From contig NZ_JAYMGZ010000001.1 of NCBI RefSeq assembly GCF_037078405.1, positions 1,282,656 through 1,346,655 of the forward strand: DNA of 64,000 nucleotides, read 5' to 3'. The DNA is from Haloarcula sp. DT43 (GTDB taxonomy: Archaea > Halobacteriota > Halobacteria > Halobacteriales > Haloarculaceae). Shown here piece by piece: positions 7,412 to 16,281 of the stretch; position 1 is the stretch's first letter, and each line of letters starts with the position of its first letter. Made by a program: the position numbers and the translations under genes. Below the pieces are notes generated by a model. The model searched no databases. It worked only from the letters and a program-made list of their open reading frames with translations, and was not told where the DNA came from.

Positions 7412-8623
7412 GTGTCGTCTGAGACGCCAGTCGGGACGACGGTCGCGACGGGAACGTCGACGGCGACCGTCGGACGCCGCGCCGGCCGCGAGGCAGCGAC
7501 CGCGGCCAGGGAGCGACTGGCCACAGACCGCATCGACTTCTGTCAGGTGTTCGCCGCGGCGGCACTGGACCCGGAAGCGGTCCTGACGGCCGTCCGCGAG
7601 GTCGTCGACGCGGAGACGGTCGTCGTTGGCTGTTCGGCCAACGGGACGTTCACCGAAGAGCGGACGATGGACGACGGCGTCGCCGTCGCGCTCGTCACCA
7701 GCGATTCCTTCCGGTTCGACGCCGCCGTGGCGACCGGTCTCGGCGAGAACGTCCAGGGGACGGTCAGGGACGCGGTCCGAGCACTCCCGGACGACGTGGA
7801 CTACCCATACCAGTCGGCCATCGCGCTCCACGACGGGCTGTCCGGCATCGGCGAGCGGCTCGCGCTCGCGATTCAGCGCCGGCTCGGCCCCCACGTCGGG
7901 TTCGCGGGCGGCGCGGCCTCGGACGACTACCGGATGGAATCGACGCCGGTGTTCTGCGGGGAGACGGTCGCGGAGGACGCTCTGGTGCTGGTGCTCGTCT
8001 CCGGCGAACAGCGGGCCGTCATCTCCATGGACCACGGCCACGAACCGGTCTCGGAGCCGTGGGAAGTGACCGACGCGGCGGGGAACGTCGTCCGCGAACT
8101 CGGCGGCCGACCGGCCTTCGAGGTGTGGAAAGACGCCGTCCGGGACTCCGTCGCCGAGCGGTTCGACGTCTCCGTCGACGCGCTCGACCCCGAGTCCGAC
8201 GAACTGTACATGCTGCTCGGTGCCTACGAGTTCGGCATCGACCAGGGCGACGCGTACAAGATTCGGTGGCCGCGAGTCGCCGTGGCCGCGGAGGGCGCAC
8301 TCGAGTTCGCCGTCGACATCCCGGAGGGGACCGTCCTCCGCGTGATGCACGGGAGCCGGGCAGGCCAAGTCGAGTCGGCCGGCCGGGCCGCACAGGAGGC
8401 GGTCGAACTGGGCGACGGCGGCCTCGCCGGCGGGTTCGTCTACGACTGTGCGTGCCGCGAAATCATCCTCCAGGAGGCGTTCCCGGAGGCGGTCGAGGCA
8501 ATCGACGATGCGCTCTCGGCCCCCTTCGCCGGGTTCGAGACCTACGGCGAGCTGTGCATGCAGACGGGCCAGTTGAGCGGCTTTCACAACACGTCGACGG
8601 TGCTGTTCGCGTTCCCCGAGTGA
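7412..8623 (+). CDS. FIST-domain sensor protein
   Basis: 403 residues with FIST_N (about 40-240, including VVGCSANGTFTEE and GFAGGAASDDYRM) and FIST_C (about 250-395, ending near GELCMQTGQLSGFHNTSTV). FIST domains are proposed sensors of small ligands such as amino acids. There is no membrane segment, so it is cytoplasmic. The GTG at 7412 fits the family N-terminus. It lies 3 nt upstream of a histidine kinase, which strongly implies a sensor-transmitter pair. Upstream TATA-like sequence (gtataagttt, about 7378) would place it as a short-leader transcript. Confidence 0.9.
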   Translation: MSSETPVGTTVATGTSTATVGRRAGREAATAARERLATDRIDFCQVFAAAALDPEAVLTAVREVVDAETVVVGCSANGTFTEERTMDDGVAVALVTSDSFRFDAAVATGLGENVQGTVRDAVRALPDDVDYPYQSAIALHDGLSGIGERLALAIQRRLGPHVGFAGGAASDDYRMESTPVFCGETVAEDALVLVLVSGEQRAVISMDHGHEPVSEPWEVTDAAGNVVRELGGRPAFEVWKDAVRDSVAERFDVSVDALDPESDELYMLLGAYEFGIDQGDAYKIRWPRVAVAAEGALEFAVDIPEGTVLRVMHGSRAGQVESAGRAAQEAVELGDGGLAGGFVYDCACREIILQEAFPEAVEAIDDALSAPFAGFETYGELCMQTGQLSGFHNTSTVLFAFPE

Positions 8624-8626
8624 TAC

Positions 8627-9838
8627 ATGGACAAGTCAGAACTCGTCTCGAAATTCGCGGAGACGGTTGGCGTCGAGAAAGCGACGGCAATCGTCGACGA
8701 GGCGATGGCCGACATCGGCATCGCGGCCGAGACGACGCTTTCGGACGCGGACGCCCGGGACGTCTGTGAGGTCATCCAGCACAACAGCGAGGGCTACATC
8801 GAACTCGTCGCCAGCGAACTCCGCGTCCAGTTGGCGGCCCAGGAGCGTTTCGATGCGCTGCTCGAGAACATCCCGAACCCGGCCGTCGTCGTCGCGTTCG
8901 ACCAGCGCGACCCCCGCGTCACCTCGGTCAACGAGGCCTTCGAAGCGGCGTTCGGCTACGACCGGAGCGAGGCGGTCGACCGCCCGCTCCGGTCGCTCGT
9001 CGCCCCGCCCGACTACGAGCCGGGAGACGTGGCGGCCGACTGGTTCCGTGACTCCGGGGAGACGGAGGTGACGCGGGTGACCGCGGCGGGCGAAGCGCGG
9101 ACCTACCTGTTCCGGAGCGTCATCGTCAGCCGCGACGCCGGCGACGTGGAGGGGTACGGCATCTACACCGACATCACCGACCGCAAGCGCCGCGAGCAGC
9201 AGCTCGAACACCAGAACGAGCGCCTCGACGAGTTCGTCAGCATCGTCAGCCACGACCTCCGCAATCCCCTGAGCGTCGCCTCGGGGCGCACCGAACTCCT
9301 CCTCGACGCCGTCGAGGACGACGCGGTCCGGGAGGGGCTCGAAGCCGTCTCGGAGGCCCACGAACGGATGGAGCGCCTGCTCGATGACCTGCTGGCCCTC
9401 GCTCGGCAGGGCCGCGTCGTCGGCGAGCCGACGACAGTCGACCTCGCCACGGTGGCCACGGACGCGTGGCAACAGGTCGAGACCGCCGACGCGACGCTCA
9501 CGGTCGAGACCGAGGCGACCGTCGAGGCCGACCCCGACCGCCTCCAGCAGCTGTTCGAGAACCTCTACCGGAACAGCATCGAACACGCCGGCACGGACTG
9601 CGAGGTGGTCGTCACCGACGCCGCGTCGAGCGGGCAAAACGGCTTCTCCGTCGCCGACGACGGCCCCGGAATCCCCGCCGCCGACCGCGAGCGGGTGTTC
9701 GAGCACGGCTACTCGACGGACTCGGACGGGACGGGCTTTGGCCTCTCTATCGTCCAGAGCATCGCCGAGGCCCACGGCTGGTCGGTCGCGGTCACAGAAA
9801 GCGAGGCCGGCGGGGCAAAGTTCGATTTCCGCTGGTGA
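8627..9838 (+). CDS. PAS-containing histidine kinase coupled to the FIST sensor
   Basis: 403 residues. A helical N-terminal region (1-70) is followed by a PAS domain (about 73-185, ending YGIYTDITDRKRREQQLEHQ), a HisKA dimerisation helix with phospho-acceptor His209 (IVSHDLRNPLS), and a HATPase domain with N-box (LYRNSIEHA), G1 (DDGPGIP) and G2 (GTGFGLSIV). No membrane segment. It autophosphorylates and would hand phosphate to an unlinked receiver; none is encoded nearby. The start lies 3 nt after the FIST stop, so signal input is probably supplied by that protein. Confidence 0.93.
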   Translation: MDKSELVSKFAETVGVEKATAIVDEAMADIGIAAETTLSDADARDVCEVIQHNSEGYIELVASELRVQLAAQERFDALLENIPNPAVVVAFDQRDPRVTSVNEAFEAAFGYDRSEAVDRPLRSLVAPPDYEPGDVAADWFRDSGETEVTRVTAAGEARTYLFRSVIVSRDAGDVEGYGIYTDITDRKRREQQLEHQNERLDEFVSIVSHDLRNPLSVASGRTELLLDAVEDDAVREGLEAVSEAHERMERLLDDLLALARQGRVVGEPTTVDLATVATDAWQQVETADATLTVETEATVEADPDRLQQLFENLYRNSIEHAGTDCEVVVTDAASSGQNGFSVADDGPGIPAADRERVFEHGYSTDSDGTGFGLSIVQSIAEAHGWSVAVTESEAGGAKFDFRW

Positions 9839-9848
9839 CCGTCGCAGT

Positions 9849-12014
9849 TCAGGCAAGTTCGTCGTCGATGACCGACCGCAGGTCGGCGATTTCCCCCGCG
9901 TCGTACTGGACCGTCTCGTCGTTGACGGTGATGTCGAGGTGGTTCGAGCCGTTAGCCGCGCCCAGTTCCGTCACCGGCGCGACGCCGTCGAAGGCCTCAC
10001 GGACGGCCGACGGGTCGGTCGTCTCGAACACGACGCGGCCGGGGCGCTCGTTGAACAGGAGTCGCTTGCGGGTCCCGCGCTCGACCGTCTCGATTTCGAC
10101 GGTCGCGCCGGCGTCCTCGTGAACCATCTCGGCGAGCGTCACCGCGAGGCCGCCGTGGCTCACGTCGTGACTGGCGAGCACGTGGTCGGCGTCGGCCACC
10201 TCCGCGACGGTTTCGACGAGCGCCGTGGGGTCGTCCGGAAGCGCCGGGAAGCGGTCCGTGCCGCCGAACTGGGCGGTGTACTCGGAGCCGCCCAGGCGCG
10301 GGTCGGCCTCGCCTTCGAGCGCGCTGTCCCCGACGACGACGAGCGTCCCCTCGCCCGACAGCGACATCGGCGGGGCGTCGTAGCCCTCCTTGACGCCGAC
10401 GAGCGCGAGCGTCGGCGTGGGCGGAATCGGGCCGGTCTGGGAGTCGTTGTACAGCGAGACGTTGCCGCCCACGACCGGCACGTCGAGGTCGCCGCACATG
10501 TCGGCCAGCCCGTCCACGATACCCTTGAAGCCGCCGTAGACGTCCGGCTTCTCGGGGTTCCCGCCGTTCAGGCAGTCCACGGCCGCGTGGGGCGTCGCAC
10601 CCTTCGCGGCGACGTTCGTGGCGTTCTCCAGCGCGACGGCGCGAGCGCCCTCGTAGGGGGCGGCGTCGGTCCAGTTGGGGTCTGCGCCGGCAGAGAAGGC
10701 GAGCCCGGTCCCGGCCTCGCGGACGGCGAGCAGCGCCGCGTCGTCGCCCGGCAAGACGCTGGTGCGGACCTGCACCTCGTGGTCGTACTGGCGGTACACC
10801 CAGCGCTTCGAGGCGCAGTTCGGACTGGCGACGATGCGCTCGAAGGCCTCGTCCATCGCGACCGTCGGGAGGTCGCGCTCCTGCTCGGGTGGGGCCTCGC
10901 TCGGGAGGTCGTTCATCGGCGCGCCGTCGCCCAGGAACTCAGCGTCGACGTCGACGACCGTCTCGCCCTCGAACGTGCAAACGTAGTTCGTCCCGGCCTC
11001 GGTGAGTTCGCCGATGACCGAACAGCCCAGGTCGAAGCGCTCGGCGAGTTCGGCCACGCGGTCGACGTGCTCCGGCGCGACCTCGTAGACCATCCGCTCC
11101 TGGCTCTCGGCGAGCAGGTACTCCATGGCGTTCATGTTGGGCTCGCGCTCGTGGACGCGGTCGAGTTCGATGCGCGCGCCGAGGCCGCCCTTGGCGACGA
11201 GTTCGGAGGACGCGCCACCCAGGCCCGCCGCGCCGAGGTCGCGGGCCGACTCGACGAGGTCCTCGTCCAGCAACGCCTCGTTGCACTCGATGAGCAGTTT
11301 CTCGGCGTAGGGGTCGCCGACCTGGACCGCGGGGCGGTCCTCGGTCTCGGCGTCCTCGGCGAGGTCCTCGCTGGCGAAGGACGCGCCGCCCAGGCCGTCA
11401 CGGCCCGTCGCGTTGCCGACGAGGACCAGCTTGTTGCCCGGCTCCTGCGCCTCGGCGGTGATGGTCCGCTCGGGCTCCAGCAGGCCGATACAGGAGACGT
11501 TCACCAGCGGATTGCCCTCGTAGTCCTCGTGGAAGGCGACGCTGCCGGCGACGGTCGGGACGCCGATGCAGTTCCCGTAGTGGGAGATGCCCTCGACGAC
11601 GCCCTCGAAGAGATAGCGGGAGTGCTCGCGCTCGAAGTCGCCGAAGTACAGGCAGTCGGCCAGCGCGATGGGGTACGCGCCCATCGAGAGGGTGTCGCGG
11701 ACGATGCCGCCGACGCCCGTCGCCGCCCCGTCGAACGGGTCGACGTAGGACGGATGGTTGTGGGACTCGACGCCCATCGTGATGTACATCTCCTCGCCGT
11801 CGCCGTGGGTCGGCAGGGAGACGACGGCCGCGTCGTCGCCGGGGCCGATGACGACCTGGTCGCCCTCGGAGTCGAACGCCGACAGCAGGGGGCGAGAGGA
11901 GCGATACGCGCAGTGTTCGCTCCAGAGGTTCTCGAAGAGAGCGGCCTCCGCCCGTGTCGGCTCCCGACCGATCTCCTCGACCACGAGTTCGTGGTCCGCG
12001 TCGGACAGGCTCAT
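9849..12014 (-). CDS. purL: Phosphoribosylformylglycinamidine synthase subunit PurL
   Basis: 721 residues, the small (type II) PurL that works with PurQ and PurS to make FGAM from FGAR, ATP and glutamine-derived ammonia. Family motifs visible: [15 protein letters not shown] near the N-terminus, [25 protein letters not shown] segment ([20 protein letters not shown]), and the second-half ATP-binding motif ([18 protein letters not shown]). The start is the ATG at 12012-12014 giving [11 protein letters not shown]. An upstream GTG would add 36 unlikely residues. Cytoplasmic purine biosynthesis. Confidence 0.96.
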   Translation of the reverse strand: MSLSDADHELVVEEIGREPTRAEAALFENLWSEHCAYRSSRPLLSAFDSEGDQVVIGPGDDAAVVSLPTHGDGEEMYITMGVESHNHPSYVDPFDGAATGVGGIVRDTLSMGAYPIALADCLYFGDFEREHSRYLFEGVVEGISHYGNCIGVPTVAGSVAFHEDYEGNPLVNVSCIGLLEPERTITAEAQEPGNKLVLVGNATGRDGLGGASFASEDLAEDAETEDRPAVQVGDPYAEKLLIECNEALLDEDLVESARDLGAAGLGGASSELVAKGGLGARIELDRVHEREPNMNAMEYLLAESQERMVYEVAPEHVDRVAELAERFDLGCSVIGELTEAGTNYVCTFEGETVVDVDAEFLGDGAPMNDLPSEAPPEQERDLPTVAMDEAFERIVASPNCASKRWVYRQYDHEVQVRTSVLPGDDAALLAVREAGTGLAFSAGADPNWTDAAPYEGARAVALENATNVAAKGATPHAAVDCLNGGNPEKPDVYGGFKGIVDGLADMCGDLDVPVVGGNVSLYNDSQTGPIPPTPTLALVGVKEGYDAPPMSLSGEGTLVVVGDSALEGEADPRLGGSEYTAQFGGTDRFPALPDDPTALVETVAEVADADHVLASHDVSHGGLAVTLAEMVHEDAGATVEIETVERGTRKRLLFNERPGRVVFETTDPSAVREAFDGVAPVTELGAANGSNHLDITVNDETVQYDAGEIADLRSVIDDELA

Positions 12015-12241
12015 TACATCGTCGTGGCCGCCCGTACGATAAGTCCCTTTCCATGCACCCGCGCCGGCAGCACGCGACCGTCGCCTGCCGCGACACACTG
12101 CGCCGCGGTTCCGCCTTCCCACGCGCTGGCCGCTCCAGCGGCGGAGTCGTCGCTCCCTAACGCGACGGCGTCCGGTTCCTTTTCAAATCAGATAACTGGG
12201 CCTCCGAGTATATATGGCCGCTAGACGTACCCCGGCACAGG

Positions 12242-12607
12242 ATGGGGTCCGGGGATAGCGACTGGCTGACACTGGAGGGGAGTTCCTTCTCGGGCAGGTC
12301 GTTTTCCAGCGTGTGGGCGGTCGCCCTGGCGACCTACGGCGTCGGCGACGTGGTCACCACTATCGCCATCGTCTATTTCGTCCCGGACTTCACCGAGGCG
12401 AACCCGGCCATCCGCTGGGCGATTCAGTCGTTCGGCGGCGGGGGCTTCCTCGGACTCAAACTCCTCGTCATCTACTGCTGTCTCGGCGTGAGCCTCTGGG
12501 GCGGCGTGCTCGAAGAGGACCCGCTGCTGTACTACGGGCCGCCGGTGCTGCTGACCGTGCTGGGGCTCTGCGTGACCGGCTTCAATCTCAGGCTACTGTT
12601 CTCCTGA
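12242..12607 (+). CDS. Small polytopic membrane protein
   Basis: 121 residues with three to four membrane helices (VAIVYFVPDF..., FLGLKLLVIYCCLGVSLWGG, VLLTVLGLCVTGFNLRLLF). A TATA-like stretch (gagtatatatgg, about 12208-12219) precedes the start by about 30 nt, suggesting a short or absent leader. No functional motif recognised. Confidence 0.75.
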   Translation: MGSGDSDWLTLEGSSFSGRSFSSVWAVALATYGVGDVVTTIAIVYFVPDFTEANPAIRWAIQSFGGGGFLGLKLLVIYCCLGVSLWGGVLEEDPLLYYGPPVLLTVLGLCVTGFNLRLLFS

Positions 12608-12622
12608 CCGGCCACGACCGGG

Positions 12623-12910
12623 CTAGCCACCCGTCGCGTTACCGGCAGTGCCGTTGTCGGGCCGGCCGTCGGACGGCGTCTCGCTCAGGAGCGCACTCGG
12701 CGGCGGCGACGCGCTACCGCCGCTCACGGTTCCGATGCCCTCCGGCGTCCCTGTCGGCCGCGGCTCGGTCGGGGCGGCCGTCCCTTCGGCGTCGGGTCGG
12801 TCGGGGGGCGAGTCGCCGGTGAGACCGATGGTCCCGACGCCGGCCCCGACGACGGCGACCGCGACGAGAAGTCCCAGTCCCAGCAGCCGCTTGTCGTCGC
12901 GGCCGCTCAT
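12623..12910 (-). CDS. Membrane-anchored low-complexity protein
   Basis: 95 residues, with an N-terminal hydrophobic helix (LLGLGLLVAVAVVGAGVGTIGL) followed by a Pro/Thr/Gly/Ser-rich extracytoplasmic tail. The tail contains two potential N-glycosylation sites (NGT, NAT). Convergent with the preceding gene. Function unknown; its small size and composition make it only moderately certain as a gene. Confidence 0.6.
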   Translation of the reverse strand: MSGRDDKRLLGLGLLVAVAVVGAGVGTIGLTGDSPPDRPDAEGTAAPTEPRPTGTPEGIGTVSGGSASPPPSALLSETPSDGRPDNGTAGNATGG

Positions 12911-13171
12911 CTCAGCACCCCTCCTGAACGGCTATGACGGTGTGGCAGTGACCCGGTCTCATCGTGTCTCGATAGCCCTCCGTGGCCAACGGATAGCCGC
13001 TACTGGCCGACGAACCACCGACGGCCCCACCCAGTCGGCTCGGTGTCCGATATGTCGACGAGCGAACCGTATAACTTTTTCCATGTTTTCGACCGTCGAA
13101 ACAAGTGTCGTCCACCGGGGCGCGACTGCCTCGGCAGGGCCGGAGGGCGGGACGGCGACGAGCGGTCGCTG

Positions 13172-13705
13172 TTAGAACGGCACGTCTTCCCCGGCCGAGT
13201 CGGTTTCGTCGTCGGCCCGGAGTTTGCCGGTCTGTCGGTACTGCGTTTCGAGCCGCCGCAGTTTGTCGTTGATGTCGGCGCTCTGGTGGTGTTCCCCGCT
13301 GACGCGGACGCGAACGAGGTCGTACTCGTGGCACTCCGACAGCCCGTTCCAGGCGCGGAACGCGCCGACGGTCAGGGTGTCGCTCTGCGGGCAGAACTCG
13401 GTCGTCGGCGTGAACTCGGCCCGCAACACCTGCTCGTCCGCTTCGCGGCCGTACCGGAAGCCGGCGTCCGGATGCCGGTGGTCTAAGTTCAGCCGCGCGA
13501 GGTTGTACCCGAAGGTCATGTCGTACACGCCCCGCTCGTCGAACAGGTCCATCGTGAGCCGGTGAAAGGCGGCGTGGTCGGCCCCGGAAAGCACCGCCGT
13601 CTCGGACAGGAACGGACCGGGGTCCGGGAGGTGGTCGGCGACGAACGCGCCGTAGCCGTCGAACCCGACGTCTGAGCCGCCGCGGAGGCCGGAGAGAAGG
13701 CTCAT
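13172..13705 (-). CDS. Uncharacterised haloarchaeal protein of the denitrification block
   Basis: 177 soluble residues with scattered His/Cys (DHAAFHRLTMDLFDERGVYD, NLDHRHPDAGFRYGREADEQ, GLSECHEYD). No known domain recognised. It diverges from the DUF2249/cupin pair, and the CGAA-N4-TTCG palindrome at 13741-13758 lies between them. It may therefore share oxygen/nitrate-responsive control. Upstream of 13172 the 260-bp gap to 12910 holds no gene; it contains an inverted repeat, TTTCGAC-C-GTCGAAA, near 13090. Confidence 0.75.
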   Translation of the reverse strand: MSLLSGLRGGSDVGFDGYGAFVADHLPDPGPFLSETAVLSGADHAAFHRLTMDLFDERGVYDMTFGYNLARLNLDHRHPDAGFRYGREADEQVLRAEFTPTTEFCPQSDTLTVGAFRAWNGLSECHEYDLVRVRVSGEHHQSADINDKLRRLETQYRQTGKLRADDETDSAGEDVPF

Positions 13706-13740
13706 ACCGTATCGAACGCGGGCCAGCCATCAGGGCCTGT

Positions 13741-13758
13741 TCCCGAACGCGTTCGGGA
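13741..13758. promoter_or_regulatory. Perfect palindrome matching the NarO-type motif
   Basis: TCCCGAACGCGTTCGGGA is a perfect 18-bp palindrome. Its centre is CGAA-N4-TTCG (13744-13755), the motif reported upstream of nar/nir genes controlled by NarO in Haloferax. It lies 36-53 nt upstream of the DUF2249 gene at 13794 and a similar distance from the divergent gene at 13705, so it could control both. Confidence 0.65.
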
Positions 13759-13793
13759 GAAGTCCCTCGCCGGCCCCCGGCGAACTCCGAGTG

Positions 13794-14027
13794 ATGCCAG
13801 CAACGACACTCGACCTGCGCGAGACGCCACCGCCGGAACGGCATTCGAAGATACACGACTCCTTCGAGACGCTGTCGGCCGGGGAGACGCTCCGGATTAT
13901 CAACGACCACGAGCCCAAACCGCTGTTCTACGAGATGCAGGCCGAAGTCGACGCCTTCGACGCGGCGAACTACCAGTGCGAACGGGAAGGGCCACAGAAG
14001 TACGTCGCCGACCTCCCGAAACGATGA
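13794..14027 (+). CDS. DUF2249 family protein
   Basis: 77 residues with the DUF2249 pattern: LDLRETPPPERHSKIHDSFE, then ETLRIINDHEPKPLFYEMQ. The family is small, TusA-like in fold and common next to denitrification and hemerythrin-type genes. The ATG at 13794 is preferred over the GTG at 13791. The stop overlaps the cupin start (ATGA). Probably under the palindrome at 13741-13758. Confidence 0.88.
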   Translation: MPATTLDLRETPPPERHSKIHDSFETLSAGETLRIINDHEPKPLFYEMQAEVDAFDAANYQCEREGPQKYVADLPKR

Positions 14028-14335
14028 GCGGGACCCGACAGTCCGGAACGGAGCGGGCGACCCTCGACGGCGACGAGGGCGGCCGGGCGCGGCTGTTCGA
14101 CGGCGAGCCGAAAACCGTCCAGTTGTCCCTCGACGCGGGCGAGTCGATACCGGCCCACAGCCATCCCGGTCGGCACATCGTGTTCTACCTCCGGTCGGGT
14201 GCCGTGGACCTGACGCTGGGCGCGGAGACGCTGTCGCTCTCGGCCGGCGACGTCGTCCGGTTCGACGGCGACCAGGACATCTCCCCCGCGGCGACGGCGG
14301 ACAGCGAGGCGCTGCTCGTGTTGGCGTCGGCGTAG
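14024..14335 (+). CDS. Cupin-domain protein
   Basis: 103 residues forming a single cupin barrel. Motif 1 is AGESIPAHSHPGRHIVFYL (His ligands) and motif 2 is the LSAGDVVRFDGDQDISPAA region. Metal-binding His are kept in motif 1; motif 2 lacks the usual His. Co-translated with the DUF2249 gene (4-nt overlap). A role as a small-molecule sensor or as a stress-responsive enzyme in nitrogen-oxide metabolism is inference. Confidence 0.87.
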   Translation: MSGTRQSGTERATLDGDEGGRARLFDGEPKTVQLSLDAGESIPAHSHPGRHIVFYLRSGAVDLTLGAETLSLSAGDVVRFDGDQDISPAATADSEALLVLASA

Positions 14336-14337
14336 CC

Positions 14338-14610
14338 TCACTCGAAGAGGGTCATCGCCGTCTCGATGCGCTCGTCGTCCGCGGTTTTCGCCGCGTCCTC
14401 CAGGCTCGACCGCGGGACGGCGAGCAGCCGGTCGACGAGGCGCTCGCTCAGCCGCTCGACCGCCATCCGCTGGTCGGCCGTCAGTTCGCCGTCAGCCTGC
14501 AACTGTGACAGCGTCCGGTCGAGCTGCTCCCGCCGAATCTTCGCGCCCCGGCTGTCGATGCGGGCTATCGCCTCCTCGACGTCGACGGGGGACTCCGTGT
14601 TCCGACTCAT
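14338..14610 (-). CDS. Stand-alone glutamyl-tRNA reductase C-terminal-like protein
   Basis: 90 residues that resemble only the dimerisation tail of HemA: RREQLDRTLSQLQADGELTA, VERLSERLVDRLLAVPRSSL, EDAAKTADDERIETAMTLFE. The catalytic and NADPH domains are absent. It overlaps the upstream DUF2249-like gene by ATGA and is in a block whose products need heme. It could bind HemA and tune heme synthesis; that is inference from the fold resemblance. Confidence 0.72.
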   Translation of the reverse strand: MSRNTESPVDVEEAIARIDSRGAKIRREQLDRTLSQLQADGELTADQRMAVERLSERLVDRLLAVPRSSLEDAAKTADDERIETAMTLFE

Positions 14611-14876
14611 CTGCGCCAGATGACAGTCACTGTGGCGTCGTCGGTCTCAACGCTTTCGAAGTCGTAGCCCCTGTCGTCGAGTTTCGGATAGAGGTGCCGG
14701 GGCGCACGGTCGTTGAACTGGACGAGAACGGTGTCGTCGTCCAGGTCCGCGAGCCGCTCCAGGGTCTGCTTGAGCGGCTTCGGCGGCCCGAGCGACCGCA
14801 CGTCGATGCGGTCGGTCGGTGCGTCGGCGGGCGCGCCCGTCTCCGTGAGCAAGGCCGTGGGCCGGTTCGAGGGCAT
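14607..14876 (-). CDS. DUF2249-type protein
   Basis: 89 residues starting at the ATG at 14874-14876 (MPSNRPTALLTETGAPADAP). The core RIDVRSLGPPKPLKQTLERL, VLVQFNDRAPRHLYPKLDDR, GYDFESVE is the DUF2249/TusA-like pattern. It has a 4-nt overlap with the HemA-tail gene downstream. Divergent from the 12-TM protein at 14966, with a CGAA-N4-TTCG site between them. Confidence 0.85.
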   Translation of the reverse strand: MPSNRPTALLTETGAPADAPTDRIDVRSLGPPKPLKQTLERLADLDDDTVLVQFNDRAPRHLYPKLDDRGYDFESVETDDATVTVIWRR

Positions 14877-14914
14877 ATGTTCGTGTTCGGCCCCGCACGG
14901 GCCGACCCTTTTGC

Positions 14915-14926
14915 CGAACACGTTCG
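14915..14926. promoter_or_regulatory. NarO-type CGAA-N4-TTCG site
   Basis: CGAACACGTTCG between the divergent starts at 14876 and 14966, about 40 nt from each. It is the second occurrence of the motif in 1.2 kb and serves the same functional block. No CGAA-N4-TTCG was noticed in the other intergenic regions I read. Confidence 0.62.
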
Positions 14927-14965
14927 CCCCTACTGCCAGCAGGGCCGGGGCCGTACTAGCCGGTA

Positions 14966-16279
14966 ATGAGCGGGATACCTGCCGACGTGGACGCGAGCGC
15001 CGCACCGCCGATGACGATTCCGTTGCGTCACTTCGTCGTCGCACTGGCGTACCTGGTCGCCGGTGTCGGCGTCGGCGTCGCCGGGGGACGGGCCGGACAC
15101 CTCGCGCAGGTCCACCTCCTGCTCGCGGGGTGGGTCTGTCTCACCATCATGGGTGCGCTGACGCAGTTCGTCCCGGTCTGGTGTGGGACCGACCTCCACT
15201 CACACCGGTTGGCGGCCACGCAGTTGCCACTCGCCGCGGTCGGGTTCGCGGGCCTGGCGACCGGCTTCCTGACGGCGACCCCCGCCCTGCTACCGGTCGG
15301 CGGCGCGTTCGCGCTGGCCGGCGTCTGGATGCTCTGTTACAACGTCGGCCGGACGCTGCTCGACGCAGCGCCCGACGTGACGGCGGTCCACTTCGGCTGG
15401 GCGCTAGTGTTTTTCGCCATGGTGACCGCCGCCGGGTTCGTGCTGGCGATGGACCGCGCCGTCGGCGTCCTCCCGCTGTTGGGCATCGGCCGGCACGGGC
15501 TCTTGCTCGCCCACGGAACGCTCGCCGTGTTCGGCGCGGTCCTGACGACCGTCGCGGGCGCGCTGGCACAGCTCGCGCCCATGTTCACCCAGGCCGACAC
15601 CGGCAAGGTCGCGGCGGCCGCACAGCGGGCGGAGACGGCCCTCTATCCGCTCGGCGTCCTCGCGCTGGCCGGCGGTCGGCTGGTCGGGTCACCCGCCCTG
15701 GCCCGGCTGGGGGCAGTGCTCGTCGCCGCCGGGCTCGGCGTCGTGGCGGCGCTCCTGGCGCGACAGCTCGTCGGTGCCCGCGTCGAGTGGTCGCCGATGC
15801 TGACCCGCTACGGCGTCGCGGCGCTGTCGCTGTGCCTCTGGGTCGGGCTGACGGTGCCCGCGTGGTGGGCCGACCCCCTCGGGTACACCGGGCTCCTCGG
15901 CCAGCCGGCGACGGTGTTGCTCGTCGGCGCTGTCGGCTTCGTCGTCCTCGGGACGCTGTATCACGTCGTCCCGTTCGTCGTCTGGGTCCACCGCTACAGC
16001 GACCGGCTCGGCTTCGAGGACGTGCCGATGGTCGACGACCTGTACGACCATCGAATCGCCGCCGGCGACGGTCTCGGATTGAGTATCGCGTACGTCCTCC
16101 TCGTGAGCACTCAGTGGCGCGGGATGCCCGAGGGCACGGCGCTGGTCGCCGGGGCCGCCGCGTTCCTCGGGGCCGTGCTGTTCGCGGGCAACCTCGTCGC
16201 CGTCCTGGTCGAACACGGCCCGCAGTCGCTGCCCGCGCTGTTGACCGGCCGTGCGCGAGCGCCCGCCGAGGACCCGTAG
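14966..16279 (+). CDS. Polytopic NnrS-like / heme-copper-like membrane protein
   Basis: 437 residues with about 12 membrane helices. Conserved-looking His occur in helices (PLRHFVVALAY, GHLAQVHLLLAGW, VHFGWALVFFAM, GRHGLLLAHGTLAVFG, LYHVVPFVVWVHRYSDRLG). The pattern is reminiscent of NnrS and heme-copper oxidase subunit I relatives found in denitrification loci. It may bind heme or copper and handle NO or nitrite stress. It is preceded by a NarO-type site. The exact family should be treated as tentative. Confidence 0.75.
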   Translation: MSGIPADVDASAAPPMTIPLRHFVVALAYLVAGVGVGVAGGRAGHLAQVHLLLAGWVCLTIMGALTQFVPVWCGTDLHSHRLAATQLPLAAVGFAGLATGFLTATPALLPVGGAFALAGVWMLCYNVGRTLLDAAPDVTAVHFGWALVFFAMVTAAGFVLAMDRAVGVLPLLGIGRHGLLLAHGTLAVFGAVLTTVAGALAQLAPMFTQADTGKVAAAAQRAETALYPLGVLALAGGRLVGSPALARLGAVLVAAGLGVVAALLARQLVGARVEWSPMLTRYGVAALSLCLWVGLTVPAWWADPLGYTGLLGQPATVLLVGAVGFVVLGTLYHVVPFVVWVHRYSDRLGFEDVPMVDDLYDHRIAAGDGLGLSIAYVLLVSTQWRGMPEGTALVAGAAAFLGAVLFAGNLVAVLVEHGPQSLPALLTGRARAPAEDP

Positions 16280-16281
16280 CC

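Noticed and set aside
9384..12224. 946-codon open frame antisense to purL
   Set aside because: A mirror of the purL codon pattern; composition unlike any haloarchaeal protein and no motif.
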